This document shows positions 7,795 to 16,952 of a DNA stretch of 41,238 nt, in pieces. The position numbers and the translations under genes were made by a program. The DNA is taken from contig JAVBPP010000060.1 in assembly GCA_031549535.1 (NCBI GenBank), positions 1 to 41,238 on the forward strand, given 5' to 3'. Position 1 is the stretch's first letter. Every line of letters begins with the position of its first letter. The notes below the pieces were generated by a model, which saw only the letters and a list, made by a program, of their open reading frames with translations, was not told where the DNA came from and ran no database searches. This DNA is from JAVBPP01 sp031549535. Lineage in GTDB: Bacteria; Bacillota; Clostridia; Oscillospirales; Acutalibacteraceae.

Positions 7795-8769
7795 ATGATA
7801 ACACTGCAAAATATCAACAAGACCTACCGTATCGCAAAACGGAAGGCCGGATTTGGGAGCGCTGTTAAAGCCCTGTTTTCCCGGGAACATGAAACGATAC
7901 AGGCTCTGCAGGACATCAATTTTACCATCCATGACGGTGAAATGGTGGGCTATATCGGGCCGAACGGCGCGGGAAAAAGCACAACAATCAAACTCATGTG
8001 CGGCATCTTGACACCCGATAGCGGCGTATGCACAATTGACGGGCGCACTCCCTGGAAGGAACGCGTTGCCCATGTCCGCGATATCGGCGTTGTTTTTGGC
8101 CAGCGCAGCCAGCTTTGGTGGGACGTTCCTGTTATCGACAGCTTCGAGTTGATACGCGATATTTACAAGGTGGACGAAAAACTGTATCAGAGCAATTTGG
8201 AGGAACTATCTTCCCTTCTTGATTTAGGCGAGTTGATGAAAACACCTGCCCGAAGTTTGAGCCTTGGCCAGCGTATGCGCTGTGAAATCGCGGCTTCCTT
8301 ATTACATAACCCAAAAACGCTGTTTTTAGACGAGCCGACCATCGGCCTGGATGCAGTTTCCAAAATCGCTGTACGCCAGTTCATCAAAAAGCTGAATGCA
8401 CAGCACGGCACAACGGTCATTTTAACGACCCACGACATGCAGGACATCGAGGCTCTGACCGAGCGCATCCTGCTGATCGGCAAAGGAAGGATACTGCTGG
8501 ACGGCAGCCTCGCCGAACTGAAAAAACGCTCATCGGAGCGTAAAACGCTTGTTGTGGAATACAGCGGAACCATCCCTGCTATGAGCGAAGGGATGACGCT
8601 TGCGGAAGCGAAAGAGGGACGGCTCATTCTTACGCTTGATCCATCGATCCTCCCCGTCTCCGACGCGGTTGCCCGCCTTGCGGCGCAAACAGAGCTTCTG
8701 GATGTCTCTGTATCCGGCATCAGCGCGGAAGAGATGGTGGCGGCCCTTTACAAGGAGTACGAGATATGA
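7795..8769 (+). CDS. ABC-2 type exporter, ATP-binding subunit
   Basis: 324-residue ATPase. It has Walker A GPNGAGKST (residues 55-63), signature LSLGQ (155-159), Walker B TLFLDEPTIGLD and switch His in LTTHD. The N-terminal insertion before Walker A and the WWDVPV segment after the Q loop are typical of the ATPase that partners paired ABC-2 permeases (the COG4586 type as I recall). It should power export of an unknown lipid, polysaccharide or drug. AGGAG precedes the ATG by nine bases. The gene overlaps the next by four bases (ATGA), so the three genes form one translationally coupled operon. Confidence 0.9.
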   Translation: MITLQNINKTYRIAKRKAGFGSAVKALFSREHETIQALQDINFTIHDGEMVGYIGPNGAGKSTTIKLMCGILTPDSGVCTIDGRTPWKERVAHVRDIGVVFGQRSQLWWDVPVIDSFELIRDIYKVDEKLYQSNLEELSSLLDLGELMKTPARSLSLGQRMRCEIAASLLHNPKTLFLDEPTIGLDAVSKIAVRQFIKKLNAQHGTTVILTTHDMQDIEALTERILLIGKGRILLDGSLAELKKRSSERKTLVVEYSGTIPAMSEGMTLAEAKEGRLILTLDPSILPVSDAVARLAAQTELLDVSVSGISAEEMVAALYKEYEI

Positions 8770-9563
8770 AACAATACGTTTCATTGTTCCGAATACGCTT
8801 GATCAATGGCCTGCAATACCGTGCGGCGGCCCTGGCGGGGCTTACTACGCAGTTTGCCTGGGGTTTTATGGAGCTGCTTGCTTTTTCAGCGTTTTACCGC
8901 GCAGACCCTGCGGCGTTTCCTATGGAGTTTTCTCATCTGGTATCTTACATATGGATACAGCAGGCGTTTTTGGCTCTGTTTATGCCTTGGGGCGCCGGCG
9001 GAAATGCTGTTGACACCATCGTCAGCGGTAACATAGCTTACGATTTGGCGCGACCGATGGATATTTACAACCGCTGGTTTTTTGAGGCCGTTGCAGACAG
9101 AATTGCAAGGGCGATGCTGCGCTGTGCTCCGGTATTGATTGTTGCCTTCGCGTTACCCCCTGCGTTCCGGATGACACTGCCCCCGGATATCTTTCAGTTT
9201 TCGATGTTTCTGCTCTCGGCGCCGCTTGCGATGTTTACGGTTACCGCCTATCACCTGATTGATTCTATTTCCACTTTCTATACCATGAGCCGGTATAATG
9301 TGATTTTTGTCATACTCGCGGACTTCCTCGGCGGAGGATATGTCCCGATACCATTTTTCCCGGAATCCTTTCAGAAAGTAGCTGCGTTATTACCGTTCGC
9401 CGCCATGCAAAATATGCCGCTTCGTATTTACAGCGGCGATATCGCAGGAATGGACGCAATCCGGGGAATTGGCTTGCAACTGTTTTGGGCTGCGGCAATG
9501 CTTGCTTTCGGTAAATGGCTGATGAAACGCTCGTTGAAGAGAGTGATAGCGCAAGGAGGTTGA
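8766..9563 (+). CDS. ABC-2 type exporter, permease subunit 1
   Basis: 265 residues with about six membrane segments. It opens with the charged MKQYVSLFRIRLINGLQYR typical of this permease class and contains TIVSGNIAYDLARPMD, the conserved cytoplasmic motif (loop between helices 2 and 3) of the COG4587/COG3694 permeases. It partners the ATPase upstream, with which it overlaps by four bases, and permease 2 downstream (3-nt gap). Substrate unknown. Confidence 0.85.
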   Translation: MKQYVSLFRIRLINGLQYRAAALAGLTTQFAWGFMELLAFSAFYRADPAAFPMEFSHLVSYIWIQQAFLALFMPWGAGGNAVDTIVSGNIAYDLARPMDIYNRWFFEAVADRIARAMLRCAPVLIVAFALPPAFRMTLPPDIFQFSMFLLSAPLAMFTVTAYHLIDSISTFYTMSRYNVIFVILADFLGGGYVPIPFFPESFQKVAALLPFAAMQNMPLRIYSGDIAGMDAIRGIGLQLFWAAAMLAFGKWLMKRSLKRVIAQGG

Positions 9564-9566
9564 ATT

Positions 9567-10343
9567 TTGAAATTATACTTAAAGTATTTTGCCGTACACC
9601 TCAAAAGTCAGATGCAATATAAGGCGACTTTCTTTTTTAACTTCTTGGGGCGAATCCTCCTGTCCTTCGCAACCGTTGCCGGCGTATTATTCATGTTTAC
9701 GCGCTTTCATGAAGTCGATGGATTTACGCGCAGCCAGACCTTGCTATGCACCTCGGTTGTGACGATGGCCTTTTCCATGGCGGAGGTGTTTGCACGCGGC
9801 TTTGATATTTTCCCGCGTCTGCTGGGCAACGGCGAATTTGACCGTGCACTTGTTCGGCCGCGTGGAATTATTTTTCAGGTTCTGGCCTCACACATGGAGT
9901 TTTTGCGGCTGGGGATATTCATACAAGCTGTGGCTGTATTATGTTATGCAATCCCAACCAGCGGCATCACTTGGACACCCGACAAGATACTAACACTGTT
10001 ATTGATGATTTTTTGCGGCGCGGCTGTCTTTTTTGGCCTGTACATCGTCTATGCATCCTTTGCCTTTTTCACTACCGAGGGTCTGGAGTTTATGAACATC
10101 CTGACACATGGCGGGCGTGAGTTCGGCCGCTATCCCTTTTCCATTTACGGCCAAGGCATTTTAAAATTCCTCACTTACATCATACCGTTGGCGCTGTTCC
10201 AATATTATCCGCTTCTTTACTTGCTGGAACGAAAACATAGCGTGCTATATATGCTAACGCCTGTGCTGAGCCTGCTGTTCCTGCTTCCCAGCTACGGATT
10301 CTTTCGCTTTGGGTTGAGGCGATACAAATCGACGGGGTCATAA
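9567..10343 (+). CDS. ABC-2 type exporter, permease subunit 2
   Basis: 258 residues, about six membrane segments, homologous in layout to the preceding permease: start MKLYLKYFAVHLKSQMQYK and motif LLGNGEFDRALVRPRG. The start is TTG at 9567 with AGGAGG seven bases upstream, straddling the previous stop. Together the three genes make a heterodimeric exporter. A hairpin follows 24 bases after the stop. Confidence 0.85.
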   Translation: MKLYLKYFAVHLKSQMQYKATFFFNFLGRILLSFATVAGVLFMFTRFHEVDGFTRSQTLLCTSVVTMAFSMAEVFARGFDIFPRLLGNGEFDRALVRPRGIIFQVLASHMEFLRLGIFIQAVAVLCYAIPTSGITWTPDKILTLLLMIFCGAAVFFGLYIVYASFAFFTTEGLEFMNILTHGGREFGRYPFSIYGQGILKFLTYIIPLALFQYYPLLYLLERKHSVLYMLTPVLSLLFLLPSYGFFRFGLRRYKSTGS

Positions 10344-10367
10344 TATTGCTCCGCTGGATACAAAAGA

Positions 10368-10410
10368 CAAACGGTAAAGCCGGCATACACTCCGCCGGCT
10401 TTACCGTTTG
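10368..10410. terminator. Bidirectional terminator hairpin
   Basis: A perfect 17-bp inverted repeat (CAAACGGTAAAGCCGGC and its complement) with a 9-base loop lies between the convergent exporter and ceramidase-like genes. T-runs are weak on the plus strand and modest on the minus strand (TCTTTTGT). Confidence 0.7.
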
Positions 10411-10448
10411 CTACTATTAAGTGCAGGAGTACTATCAACCGTAAATTG

Positions 10449-11924
10449 TTACCGTTCAGCCGCCTGCACTGTTTGCATCATTTCGCTGAAGGTGTCCGCA
10501 ATCACCGTTGCCGCCAAAATTCCCGTGGAATTCGTTTCTTCATAATGTTTGCGGCCAAGGCGATCCTTCGGCAGCGGAATCACGCAGGGCGCATCCGGAT
10601 CCAAGAGAAAATCGTTCGGCGGAACAAAATAGCCCAGCTCCGCGTTGGCAAGGCCGAACACAAGCAGATTGTCGTCCTGTGCAATCTCTCGCAGCGGCAG
10701 GGGGTTCGCCTCCTCCCCTTTTCCTGTGCCGGAGCTTTCCTTCGTTAAATAGCCGCCCATCATCAGTTCCGGGAACAATTCACCCGGCACCAACAGGCTC
10801 TTCACATCCCCGATTTCCAAATAATTCAATTCCGTTTTTAGGGCTATGTTGTAAAACGGATCCGGGCGGGAGTGCGTGCTGGTTTGAAACACACCTGTTT
10901 TGCCAAAGGTAATGAACAGGAGGTTGGAGCAAGGCATATAAATCTGCTGCCGCAGTTGGTTGATAACCGGCGTGAGCTTACGCTCATTCTGAATGGCCAG
11001 CGCAAACGCACCCATCTTTTCGCCGATACACTGCACGGATTTCACCGGGTCGGGGTCCTGCCCCAGCATGGAAATCATGCCGCCGATCGCGCCTTGGAAA
11101 AAAATTGTCTGCGCGCCGGTATTCTCCCGAATATGGTTGCGGAAATAGCAGGGCCAATCCGCACTGAGCAAGGTATTGCGGGAGCCAAGCAGCTCCGCGT
11201 GCCCGGCAAAGTTGATGATGTAGGTTTCACGGCTGCCGTCCCGCGGGACAAAGCGCAGGCGTGTCATGGTTTTGGAATACACCTGTGGCAGGCGCGGGTC
11301 GCGCTGCATATCCTCAACCTCAATTTGCCCGTGGAACAAATCGCCCTCCTTGCGCTCGCGGTAGGCGAATTCGCTTGCAACCTTTACGGCGGCAAACACG
11401 ATTTTCATATATTCCTTATCCTTGCCGCTGATGGGCAGCGGGCCCCACATGCCCATGGTGTCAATACCGGCGTGGCTATGCGTTGCGCAGATATCAATGC
11501 TGCGGCAGCCTGTCATGCGCACAAAGCCCTGCATGGAATGGCGAATCGCGAGCACATCCTCAAACAGCATACCTACGCAATCCAGGCTGACCATCAAAAT
11601 GCCGCCGCGCCCGGAGTTGTCGTCCAGCCAAACCGCATGCGCATAGGGCGGGTCCAGCACATCGGTCACCGGCTTATAGGGGCCATAACCCGCCATATAG
11701 TACCTCTTTTTGTGAACATCGGGCGGAATCATTTTTGCCCTGCCAAAGCCAACCGTAAAATAGTCGGCGGGCGCGCCCTTGAGCACATCGTATGTTCCCT
11801 TTGGCAAATCCGGCGATACCCCCTGTTTTTGCGCCACTGCTTTGCTGATGCGTTTCGCATTTTGCTTTAAGCCTGCGGTTAACGTTCTTTTTGCCAAGAT
11901 TTTCGGAAGCTCCATTTCATCCAT
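10449..11924 (-). CDS. Neutral/alkaline ceramidase-like metal-dependent amidohydrolase
   Basis: 491 residues of the neutral/alkaline non-lysosomal ceramidase family. The family's zinc and catalytic region is preserved: THSHAG (His149, His151), FAGHAELLG (His242), VPGELFPEL (Glu382) and LGYFVPPNDF (Tyr432), matching the two His, Glu and Tyr zinc ligands of the Pseudomonas enzyme. No signal peptide is seen, whereas classical bacterial ceramidases are secreted, so this one probably acts inside the cell on another N-acyl compound. GGAAAGGGG lies just before the ATG at 11924; an in-frame ATG at 11915 has better spacing and could be the true start. Element F ends 20 bases upstream. Confidence 0.7.
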   Translation of the reverse strand: MDEMELPKILAKRTLTAGLKQNAKRISKAVAQKQGVSPDLPKGTYDVLKGAPADYFTVGFGRAKMIPPDVHKKRYYMAGYGPYKPVTDVLDPPYAHAVWLDDNSGRGGILMVSLDCVGMLFEDVLAIRHSMQGFVRMTGCRSIDICATHSHAGIDTMGMWGPLPISGKDKEYMKIVFAAVKVASEFAYRERKEGDLFHGQIEVEDMQRDPRLPQVYSKTMTRLRFVPRDGSRETYIINFAGHAELLGSRNTLLSADWPCYFRNHIRENTGAQTIFFQGAIGGMISMLGQDPDPVKSVQCIGEKMGAFALAIQNERKLTPVINQLRQQIYMPCSNLLFITFGKTGVFQTSTHSRPDPFYNIALKTELNYLEIGDVKSLLVPGELFPELMMGGYLTKESSGTGKGEEANPLPLREIAQDDNLLVFGLANAELGYFVPPNDFLLDPDAPCVIPLPKDRLGRKHYEETNSTGILAATVIADTFSEMMQTVQAAER

Positions 11925-11944
11925 ACCCCTTTCCGTTTTTTGTT

Positions 11945-12121
11945 ATTGCTCTGCCGATTAAACCTTGCGCATCATGGGCGGCCTTTTCACTGCCATGCTG
12001 CGTATAGTACCTTCGGTTCATTGAAAATACTCGCAATCCGAAAGGATTGCTGCGTTTTTTTCCTTGCCTGGCAATGAAAATCCCCACCCCTGATTACGCA
12101 AGGTTTAATCGGCAGAGCAAT
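11945..12121. repeat. MITE-like inverted-repeat element F
   Basis: 177 bp bounded by perfect 25-bp terminal inverted repeats (11945-11969 and 12097-12121, starting ATTGCTCTGCCGATTAAACC). The interior contains a hairpin (CAATCC TTTC GGATTG) and the GGCAAGGAAAAAA core shared with element C2. It has no coding capacity. The stretch 12122-12244 beyond it shows nothing identifiable. Confidence 0.85.
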
Positions 12122-12244
12122 GCCAAAATCAGTATACTCCTTCATTCCCGGAGTTACAAGAGAATCTCTTCAAAATTTAATTCTTGCAAGTTTGAATGTT
12201 TCAAGTTGCATAAAAAATCAATCGTAACTGCCTTGATTTTCTAT

Positions 12245-12272
12245 TTGACATGTGTTTATTTGCGCGTATAAT
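12245..12272 (+). promoter_or_regulatory. gdhA promoter
   Basis: Perfect consensus hexamers TTGACA and TATAAT with a 16-base spacer. The start codon is about 170 bases downstream, so the mRNA has a long untranslated leader in which I recognise no riboswitch. Confidence 0.8.
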
Positions 12273-12443
12273 AGATAGCAAGAAAGATTTCATCTGTTTT
12301 TTCTGTAACACGCAAAATTTGCTTTTCCTCCTGATTTGCATATTTCCGTTTTGTTTCCTGCAGAAAAGCAGACACGCGCCGGTTCCGGCGAGCCGTTGGC
12401 GTGAAAAAACACTTTGATTCGCCGGAGATGGGGAAGAAAAAGT

Positions 12444-13727
12444 ATGGCAACAAGCTACAATCCGTTCGAAAACGCGCAGGCGCAGTTTGACAGCGCGGCC
12501 GAAGCGCTGAACCTGGACCCGGGCACAAAGGAACTGCTGCGCACACCCATGCGTGAATTGCATTTCAGCATCCCGGTAAAAATGGACGACGGCAGCACAA
12601 AGGTGTTTCAAGGCTTTCGCATGCAACATAACGACGCACGCGGCCCCTCCAAGGGCGGCATCCGCTTTCACCCGCATGAGACAGCGGATACCGTGCGCGC
12701 GCTTTCCATGTGGATGACCTGGAAATGCGCCGTTGTGGATATCCCGCTCGGCGGCGGCAAGGGCGGCGTGATTTGCGACCCGCACAACCTCTCCCAAGGG
12801 GAGCAGGAACGGCTCTGCCGCGGCTATATGCGCCAGCTGTATAATTTAGTCGGCCCGAACCAGGATGTTCCCGCGCCGGACGTAATGACAAACGGCCAGC
12901 ATATGATTTGGATGCTGGATGAATATGAAACCCTCGCGCGCTCCCACAACCCCGGCATGATTACCGGCAAACCAGTCGGCCTGGGCGGCTCCCTTGGGCG
13001 CACAGAGGCCACCGGCTACGGCGTTGTGTATATTCTGCGCGATTTACTGGATAGCTTAACGCTGCCTGTTGAGCAGACCAGCGCCAGTATTCAAGGTTTC
13101 GGCAACGTTGCGGAATATGCGGCGCGCTTGTATACCGAGCTCGGCGGCAAGGTCATCTGCGTTTCCTGTTGGAATCAAGAGGACAAAACCGCCTATACCT
13201 TTAAAAAGGCAAGCGGCTGTAACATAGAGGAGCTTGTGGCAATCAAGGATTCCTTTGGCAGCATCGATAAAACAAAGGCAGAGGCTCTCGGCTACGAGAT
13301 TCTGCCCGGCGAGGACTGGATTGCACAGGATGTAGATATCCTTATCCCGGCTGCTTTGGAAAACCAGATTACTCCCGGCGTGTTTCCGCGCATTTCCAAG
13401 CAGGTTAAAATTATCTGCGAGGCGGCCAACGGCCCCACTACGCCGGACTGTGACCCGCTGATTCACGAGCGCGGCATTCTGGTGATTCCGGACTTTCTCT
13501 GCAACGCCGGCGGCGTAACCTGCAGCTATTTTGAGCAGGTGCAGTGCAACATGAATTATTTCTGGGAGAAGGATGAAGTCCTCTCCAAGCTGGAAACCGC
13601 TATGGTGAAGGCCTTCCGCGCCGTGTATGCGCTGGCGCAGGAGAAGCAACTGTATATGCGCACAGCAGCGTATTACATTGCAATTGACCGCGTAGCCAAG
13701 GCTGTGAAGTCCCGCGGTTGGGTATAA
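12444..13727 (+). CDS. gdhA: Glutamate dehydrogenase (Glu/Leu/Phe/Val dehydrogenase family)
   Basis: 427 residues. It catalyses the reversible NAD(P)-linked conversion of glutamate to 2-oxoglutarate and ammonium. It shows the substrate-site motif PLGGGKGGVICDP with the catalytic Lys region, APDVMTNGQHMIWMLDEY, the coenzyme-domain glycine motif IQGFGNVAEYAA and CEAANGPTTPDCD. Length and order fit the roughly 420-residue family found in Clostridia and Bacillus. The ATG at 12444 is chosen over the upstream frame (12414) because it gives the family N-terminus; the ribosome binding site is a loose GGGGAAG. It stands alone with its own promoter and terminator. Leu/Phe specificity cannot be fully excluded. 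Confidence 0.93.
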   Translation: MATSYNPFENAQAQFDSAAEALNLDPGTKELLRTPMRELHFSIPVKMDDGSTKVFQGFRMQHNDARGPSKGGIRFHPHETADTVRALSMWMTWKCAVVDIPLGGGKGGVICDPHNLSQGEQERLCRGYMRQLYNLVGPNQDVPAPDVMTNGQHMIWMLDEYETLARSHNPGMITGKPVGLGGSLGRTEATGYGVVYILRDLLDSLTLPVEQTSASIQGFGNVAEYAARLYTELGGKVICVSCWNQEDKTAYTFKKASGCNIEELVAIKDSFGSIDKTKAEALGYEILPGEDWIAQDVDILIPAALENQITPGVFPRISKQVKIICEAANGPTTPDCDPLIHERGILVIPDFLCNAGGVTCSYFEQVQCNMNYFWEKDEVLSKLETAMVKAFRAVYALAQEKQLYMRTAAYYIAIDRVAKAVKSRGWV

Positions 13728-13740
13728 TCTTCCTAGACTG

Positions 13741-13775
13741 TGCCCCTGTTCCCAAAGCGGAGCAGGGGCATTTTT
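13741..13775 (+). terminator. gdhA terminator
   Basis: Stem TGCCCCTG/CAGGGGCA with a 14-base loop, followed by five T residues, starting 14 bases after the stop. Confidence 0.85.
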
Positions 13776-13801
13776 CATGTCTGGTTTTCTAAAAAAGGCT
13801 A

Positions 13802-13845
13802 AAACAAAAATACCAGCCAAAAAACAAAGCTGTTTTTCGGCTGGT
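13802..13845 (-). terminator. gpmA terminator
   Basis: On the minus strand ACCAGCC pairs with GGCTGGT (with flanking A/T pairs) and is followed by ATTTTTGTTTTA, 16 bases after the gpmA stop. It is separate from the gdhA terminator. Confidence 0.75.
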
Positions 13846-13861
13846 CGTATCATATTGTACG

Positions 13862-14608
13862 TTATTTTTTGCTGCCCTGCTTGGCAACCGCATTAATTTT
13901 GCTGTTAATTGCCTCCTGATCGCCCAGGTAATATTTATTCAGCACCTTAAAATTATCGTCAAACTCATAGACCAGCGGGATGCCCGTCGGGATATTGACC
14001 TCCAAAATCTCCTCATCCGTTGCGTTGTCAAAATACTTTACCAGTGCACGCAGGGAATTGCCGTGCGCCGCAATGAGCACACGCTTGCCTGCGAGCATAT
14101 CCTGCTTGATGGTGCTCTCAAAATACGGAACCACGCGGGCAATGGTATCCTTCAAGCTCTCTGTCAAGGGCAGCTCCGCCGGGTCAACATCCTTATACTG
14201 CACGCTCTTTTTGGGGCTGCGCTCGTCATCCTCCGTCAGCGCGGGCGGCTGGATATCAAATGAACGGCGCCAAATTTTCACCTGCTCATCGCCGTATTGC
14301 TGCGCGGTCTCCGCCTTATTCAAGCCCTGCAGCGCGCCGTAATGGCGCTCATTGAGCTTCCATGTTTTGGTTACGGGCAAAAACTCCCGGTCAAGCTGCG
14401 CAAGTGCTAAATTCAATGTGCGAATTGCACGCTTGAGATAGGAGGTGTAGCACACGTCAAAATCATAGCCCTCCTGCTTCATCGTATCGCCCGCGGCCAT
14501 GGCTTCTTTCTGCCCGGTCTCTGACAGTGGAACATCTGTCCATCCCGTAAAACGGTTCTCCTTATTCCACTCGCTCTCGCCATGCCGAATCAATACCAAT
14601 TTCATCAT
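13862..14608 (-). CDS. gpmA: 2,3-bisphosphoglycerate-dependent phosphoglycerate mutase
   Basis: 248 residues. It interconverts 3- and 2-phosphoglycerate in glycolysis. The histidine phosphatase motif LIRHGESEWN carries the phosphorylated His; NRFTGWTDVPLSETG, the second catalytic region ERHYGALQGLNK and AAHGNSLRAL are all as in GpmA. Length is normal. Two adjacent ATGs (14608 and 14605) follow AAAGGA; either gives a normal start. It is monocistronic, with a promoter at 14644-14673. Confidence 0.95.
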   Translation of the reverse strand: MMKLVLIRHGESEWNKENRFTGWTDVPLSETGQKEAMAAGDTMKQEGYDFDVCYTSYLKRAIRTLNLALAQLDREFLPVTKTWKLNERHYGALQGLNKAETAQQYGDEQVKIWRRSFDIQPPALTEDDERSPKKSVQYKDVDPAELPLTESLKDTIARVVPYFESTIKQDMLAGKRVLIAAHGNSLRALVKYFDNATDEEILEVNIPTGIPLVYEFDDNFKVLNKYYLGDQEAINSKINAVAKQGSKK

Positions 14609-14643
14609 ATTCTATTAAATCCTTTCCCCAAAATTACTGGATA

Positions 14644-14673
14644 AGTATACCTCTTAGACGGCGTACAAGTCAA
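14644..14673 (-). promoter_or_regulatory. gpmA promoter
   Basis: Minus-strand TTGACT and TATACT with an 18-base spacer, ending about 36 nt before the ATG. Confidence 0.65.
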
Positions 14674-14712
14674 GGGGGCGTGCGCAATCTGCCACGGCAC
14701 AAGCAAAAATCC

Positions 14713-16662
14713 CTAAATTGTTTTCTCCTCGCGAAACACACCGTATTGATCCCGGTAATATGCCGTGCCGCTGGGGGAATCCAACAGCGGGATAATATCC
14801 GGGTCGTAGTTGCAGATGGTGTTTAGGGCATAAACCGCCGAAAAATCGGAGTTATCCATATAAGCCTGCGACTCGTCCCCCGCCAAAAAGCGCCAGCCGC
14901 TGTCCGCGCCATTGTCCGGCTCCTCCCGGTATAGATAGCCCACCTTTTCGCCGTCCACCGTGATGCGGTCCGTAGCAAGGCAGCCCTGCGGCCCATCCTC
15001 CTGATACAGGGGCTTCATTTTATGGGCAGGGATGCCATAGGGCTTACTGCCCTCCACAATCAAATAATTCTTACGGGTAATATCCACCACCATAGAAAAG
15101 TCATCCGGAAAATACTCTTCCAGCGCGGACATACCGTTGTTGACCTTATATTCGCATTCCTCATCGTAAAGTGGAAGAAACTGGTAGAAATTCACCTCGT
15201 CGCCATCCGGCAGGACGCATACGGCGCTTTCCTCCCCAAAGCCATATGCCCCGCTGAGCAGAGCAACGCTCAGTTTTGTGTTATCAGCAAAGGGTTCGCC
15301 ATTTGGCACTGTATGCCCCCAGCCCAGCCAGGTGTCATATTCAATAGGCAGACGCGCCAAATTCTTCAGCCAGCGAAGAGGCCAATACCATTCTTCCGCG
15401 TCGTTATTGATGTCCCAATCCGGCGGCAGAGTCACAAGGATTTCCGCGCGATCCAACTTTTTTTCCCGCAACTCCTCCGGCACATTCATGCGGTGCGCAC
15501 CCATGCCCATCGTCACCAACGTATAATAATTCCGCTCCGGTGTCGGTTTAATGACAGCAATGTCCACATGGATATCCGGCGACGCGATTTCATGAAACAC
15601 GTTTTCATAATTTCCAAAATGTGTTTGGATATGCGCCTCCACCGCATCCAGCTCGGCTTCCTCATACATTTCCGGGGCATAGTGCGCCCCCTCTCCTGTG
15701 CCCTGTTTGCGCTCAATTTCTTCCTGACACATATCCAATAGCTCTCGCGTATCCGCATCCTCCCCGCCCAACTCTATCGCTTTTTCAAAACAGGCCGCGC
15801 CTTCTTCCTCCCGGTCGAGATAATACAGGGCATACCCCCTGCGATACTGCCAGAGAGGGTCGGCCTCCCCTTGCTCCCTGACGCGATCCAAAAGCTCCAT
15901 CGCCTTATCATAATTATCGATATTGTTATAGGCACGCGCCAACTGGCCGATTTGGTCATAATTCAGCTCCGGCAGCGCCTCCAAAGCTATAATGATGTCG
16001 GCGTGCCTTTCATTTTCATGCCAATAACGAATTTTCTCCTCCAAGCTCGCGGAAGCATCCGGTTCGGGAGAATCTGCCCCGTCATCATCGTCAACCCATT
16101 CAAACTTCGCGCAGAGTTTCGGCAGTAACGCAGAAAGTCCGCTGTCCTCGTCCCATTCTTCATCTATATCCGGAGCATAGCGGATTTCCGCCGCAATGGA
16201 TGCCCGTTCGTGTTCCGGCAGCGGATGCCGATCCAGCGCAGAATAAAATGCCTCATAATTGCGTTCCTTCATGCCACACACCTTAAAATAGGCATCGCAT
16301 GCAACGCAGAGCATCTCCTCAAACTCTGTTTCGTCCTCCTTCGCCTGTTCGCAGTCCGCAAGGCAATCCGGCTGCGCAAGCGCGGCAAGGAACAGCTCTT
16401 TCCCTTGCGCCGTGAGCCAGGCGCGAAAATAATCAAAGCCGTCATCACTGCAGCCGCCATTGATTACATAAGCCGCCGCCCAAAGTTTTTCTTTATAAGA
16501 AAGTCGTTGATACTCTTGAAAAATCTGCTGCCAACACAGAATCTCCTCCACAGGCAACGCCGACAAAGCCTCCGTCAACAAGCGGTCCATCGCGCCATAG
16601 CATGCTCCCTCCGCCCGCTTTTTCGCTTCTTCGATGATACTCCAAAAGGTTTCCTTATTCAT
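14713..16662 (-). CDS. Multidomain DUF4240 - TPR - SUFU - DUF2185 (Imm33-like) protein
   Basis: 649 residues, acidic, with no signal peptide or membrane segment. Residues 1-125 resemble DUF4240 (SYKEKLWAAAYVINGGCSDD, FDYFRAWLTAQG). Residues about 215-320 are TPR-like (YNNIDNYDKAMELLDRV, YALYYLDREEEGAACFEKA). Residues about 340-530 are a SUFU domain (RNYYTLVTMGMGAHRMNVP, RAEILVTLPPDWD, AEEWYWPLRWLKNLARLP). The last 118 residues are DUF2185/Imm33 (KVGYLYREEPDNGADSGWRF, NYDPDIIPLLDSP). SUFU and Imm33 domains are known as immunity proteins against polymorphic toxins, so this may be a multi-specific immunity protein. No toxin gene is adjacent. It has its own promoter and is flanked by gpmA and a tRNA gene. 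Confidence 0.75.
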   Translation of the reverse strand: MNKETFWSIIEEAKKRAEGACYGAMDRLLTEALSALPVEEILCWQQIFQEYQRLSYKEKLWAAAYVINGGCSDDGFDYFRAWLTAQGKELFLAALAQPDCLADCEQAKEDETEFEEMLCVACDAYFKVCGMKERNYEAFYSALDRHPLPEHERASIAAEIRYAPDIDEEWDEDSGLSALLPKLCAKFEWVDDDDGADSPEPDASASLEEKIRYWHENERHADIIIALEALPELNYDQIGQLARAYNNIDNYDKAMELLDRVREQGEADPLWQYRRGYALYYLDREEEGAACFEKAIELGGEDADTRELLDMCQEEIERKQGTGEGAHYAPEMYEEAELDAVEAHIQTHFGNYENVFHEIASPDIHVDIAVIKPTPERNYYTLVTMGMGAHRMNVPEELREKKLDRAEILVTLPPDWDINNDAEEWYWPLRWLKNLARLPIEYDTWLGWGHTVPNGEPFADNTKLSVALLSGAYGFGEESAVCVLPDGDEVNFYQFLPLYDEECEYKVNNGMSALEEYFPDDFSMVVDITRKNYLIVEGSKPYGIPAHKMKPLYQEDGPQGCLATDRITVDGEKVGYLYREEPDNGADSGWRFLAGDESQAYMDNSDFSAVYALNTICNYDPDIIPLLDSPSGTAYYRDQYGVFREEKTI

Positions 16663-16714
16663 TACGTTCCTCCCATAATGGCAAGTTTTGCGTTACGGTA
16701 TTTCCCGTTGCTCT

Positions 16715-16743
16715 ATCATACGATGTTGCGCAGAAATGTGCAA
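16715..16743 (-). promoter_or_regulatory. Promoter of the SUFU-domain gene
   Basis: Minus-strand TTGCAC and TATGAT separated by 17 bases, about 50 nt upstream of the ATG. Confidence 0.55.
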
Positions 16744-16775
16744 GCTGTCTTTTTTGTATTTTTCTCATTTGCCTC

Positions 16776-16804
16776 TTGATTTTTTCAACTGGATATGCTA
16801 GTAT
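16776..16804 (+). promoter_or_regulatory. tRNA-Ala promoter
   Basis: TTGATT and TAGTAT at 17 bases, about 65 bases upstream of the mature tRNA. It is a moderate match, supported by position. Confidence 0.45.
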
Positions 16805-16869
16805 AGCCTAGCACGAAATACTGCCTGCACGATAGCATTGAAACCTTTCGTAGTGTCCCGCGTTTTCAT

Positions 16870-16945
<76 letters not shown>

Positions 16946-16952
16946 AACACCA

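Noticed and set aside
10341..10360. Partial match to an ATTGCTCCGC-type element end after the exporter operon
   Set aside because: Only about ten bases match and no second end is present; could be chance.
10872..11870. 332-codon plus-strand frame
   Set aside because: Antisense shadow of the ceramidase-like gene.
13056..13853. 265-codon minus-strand frame over gdhA
   Set aside because: Shadow of gdhA running through its terminator; no motifs.
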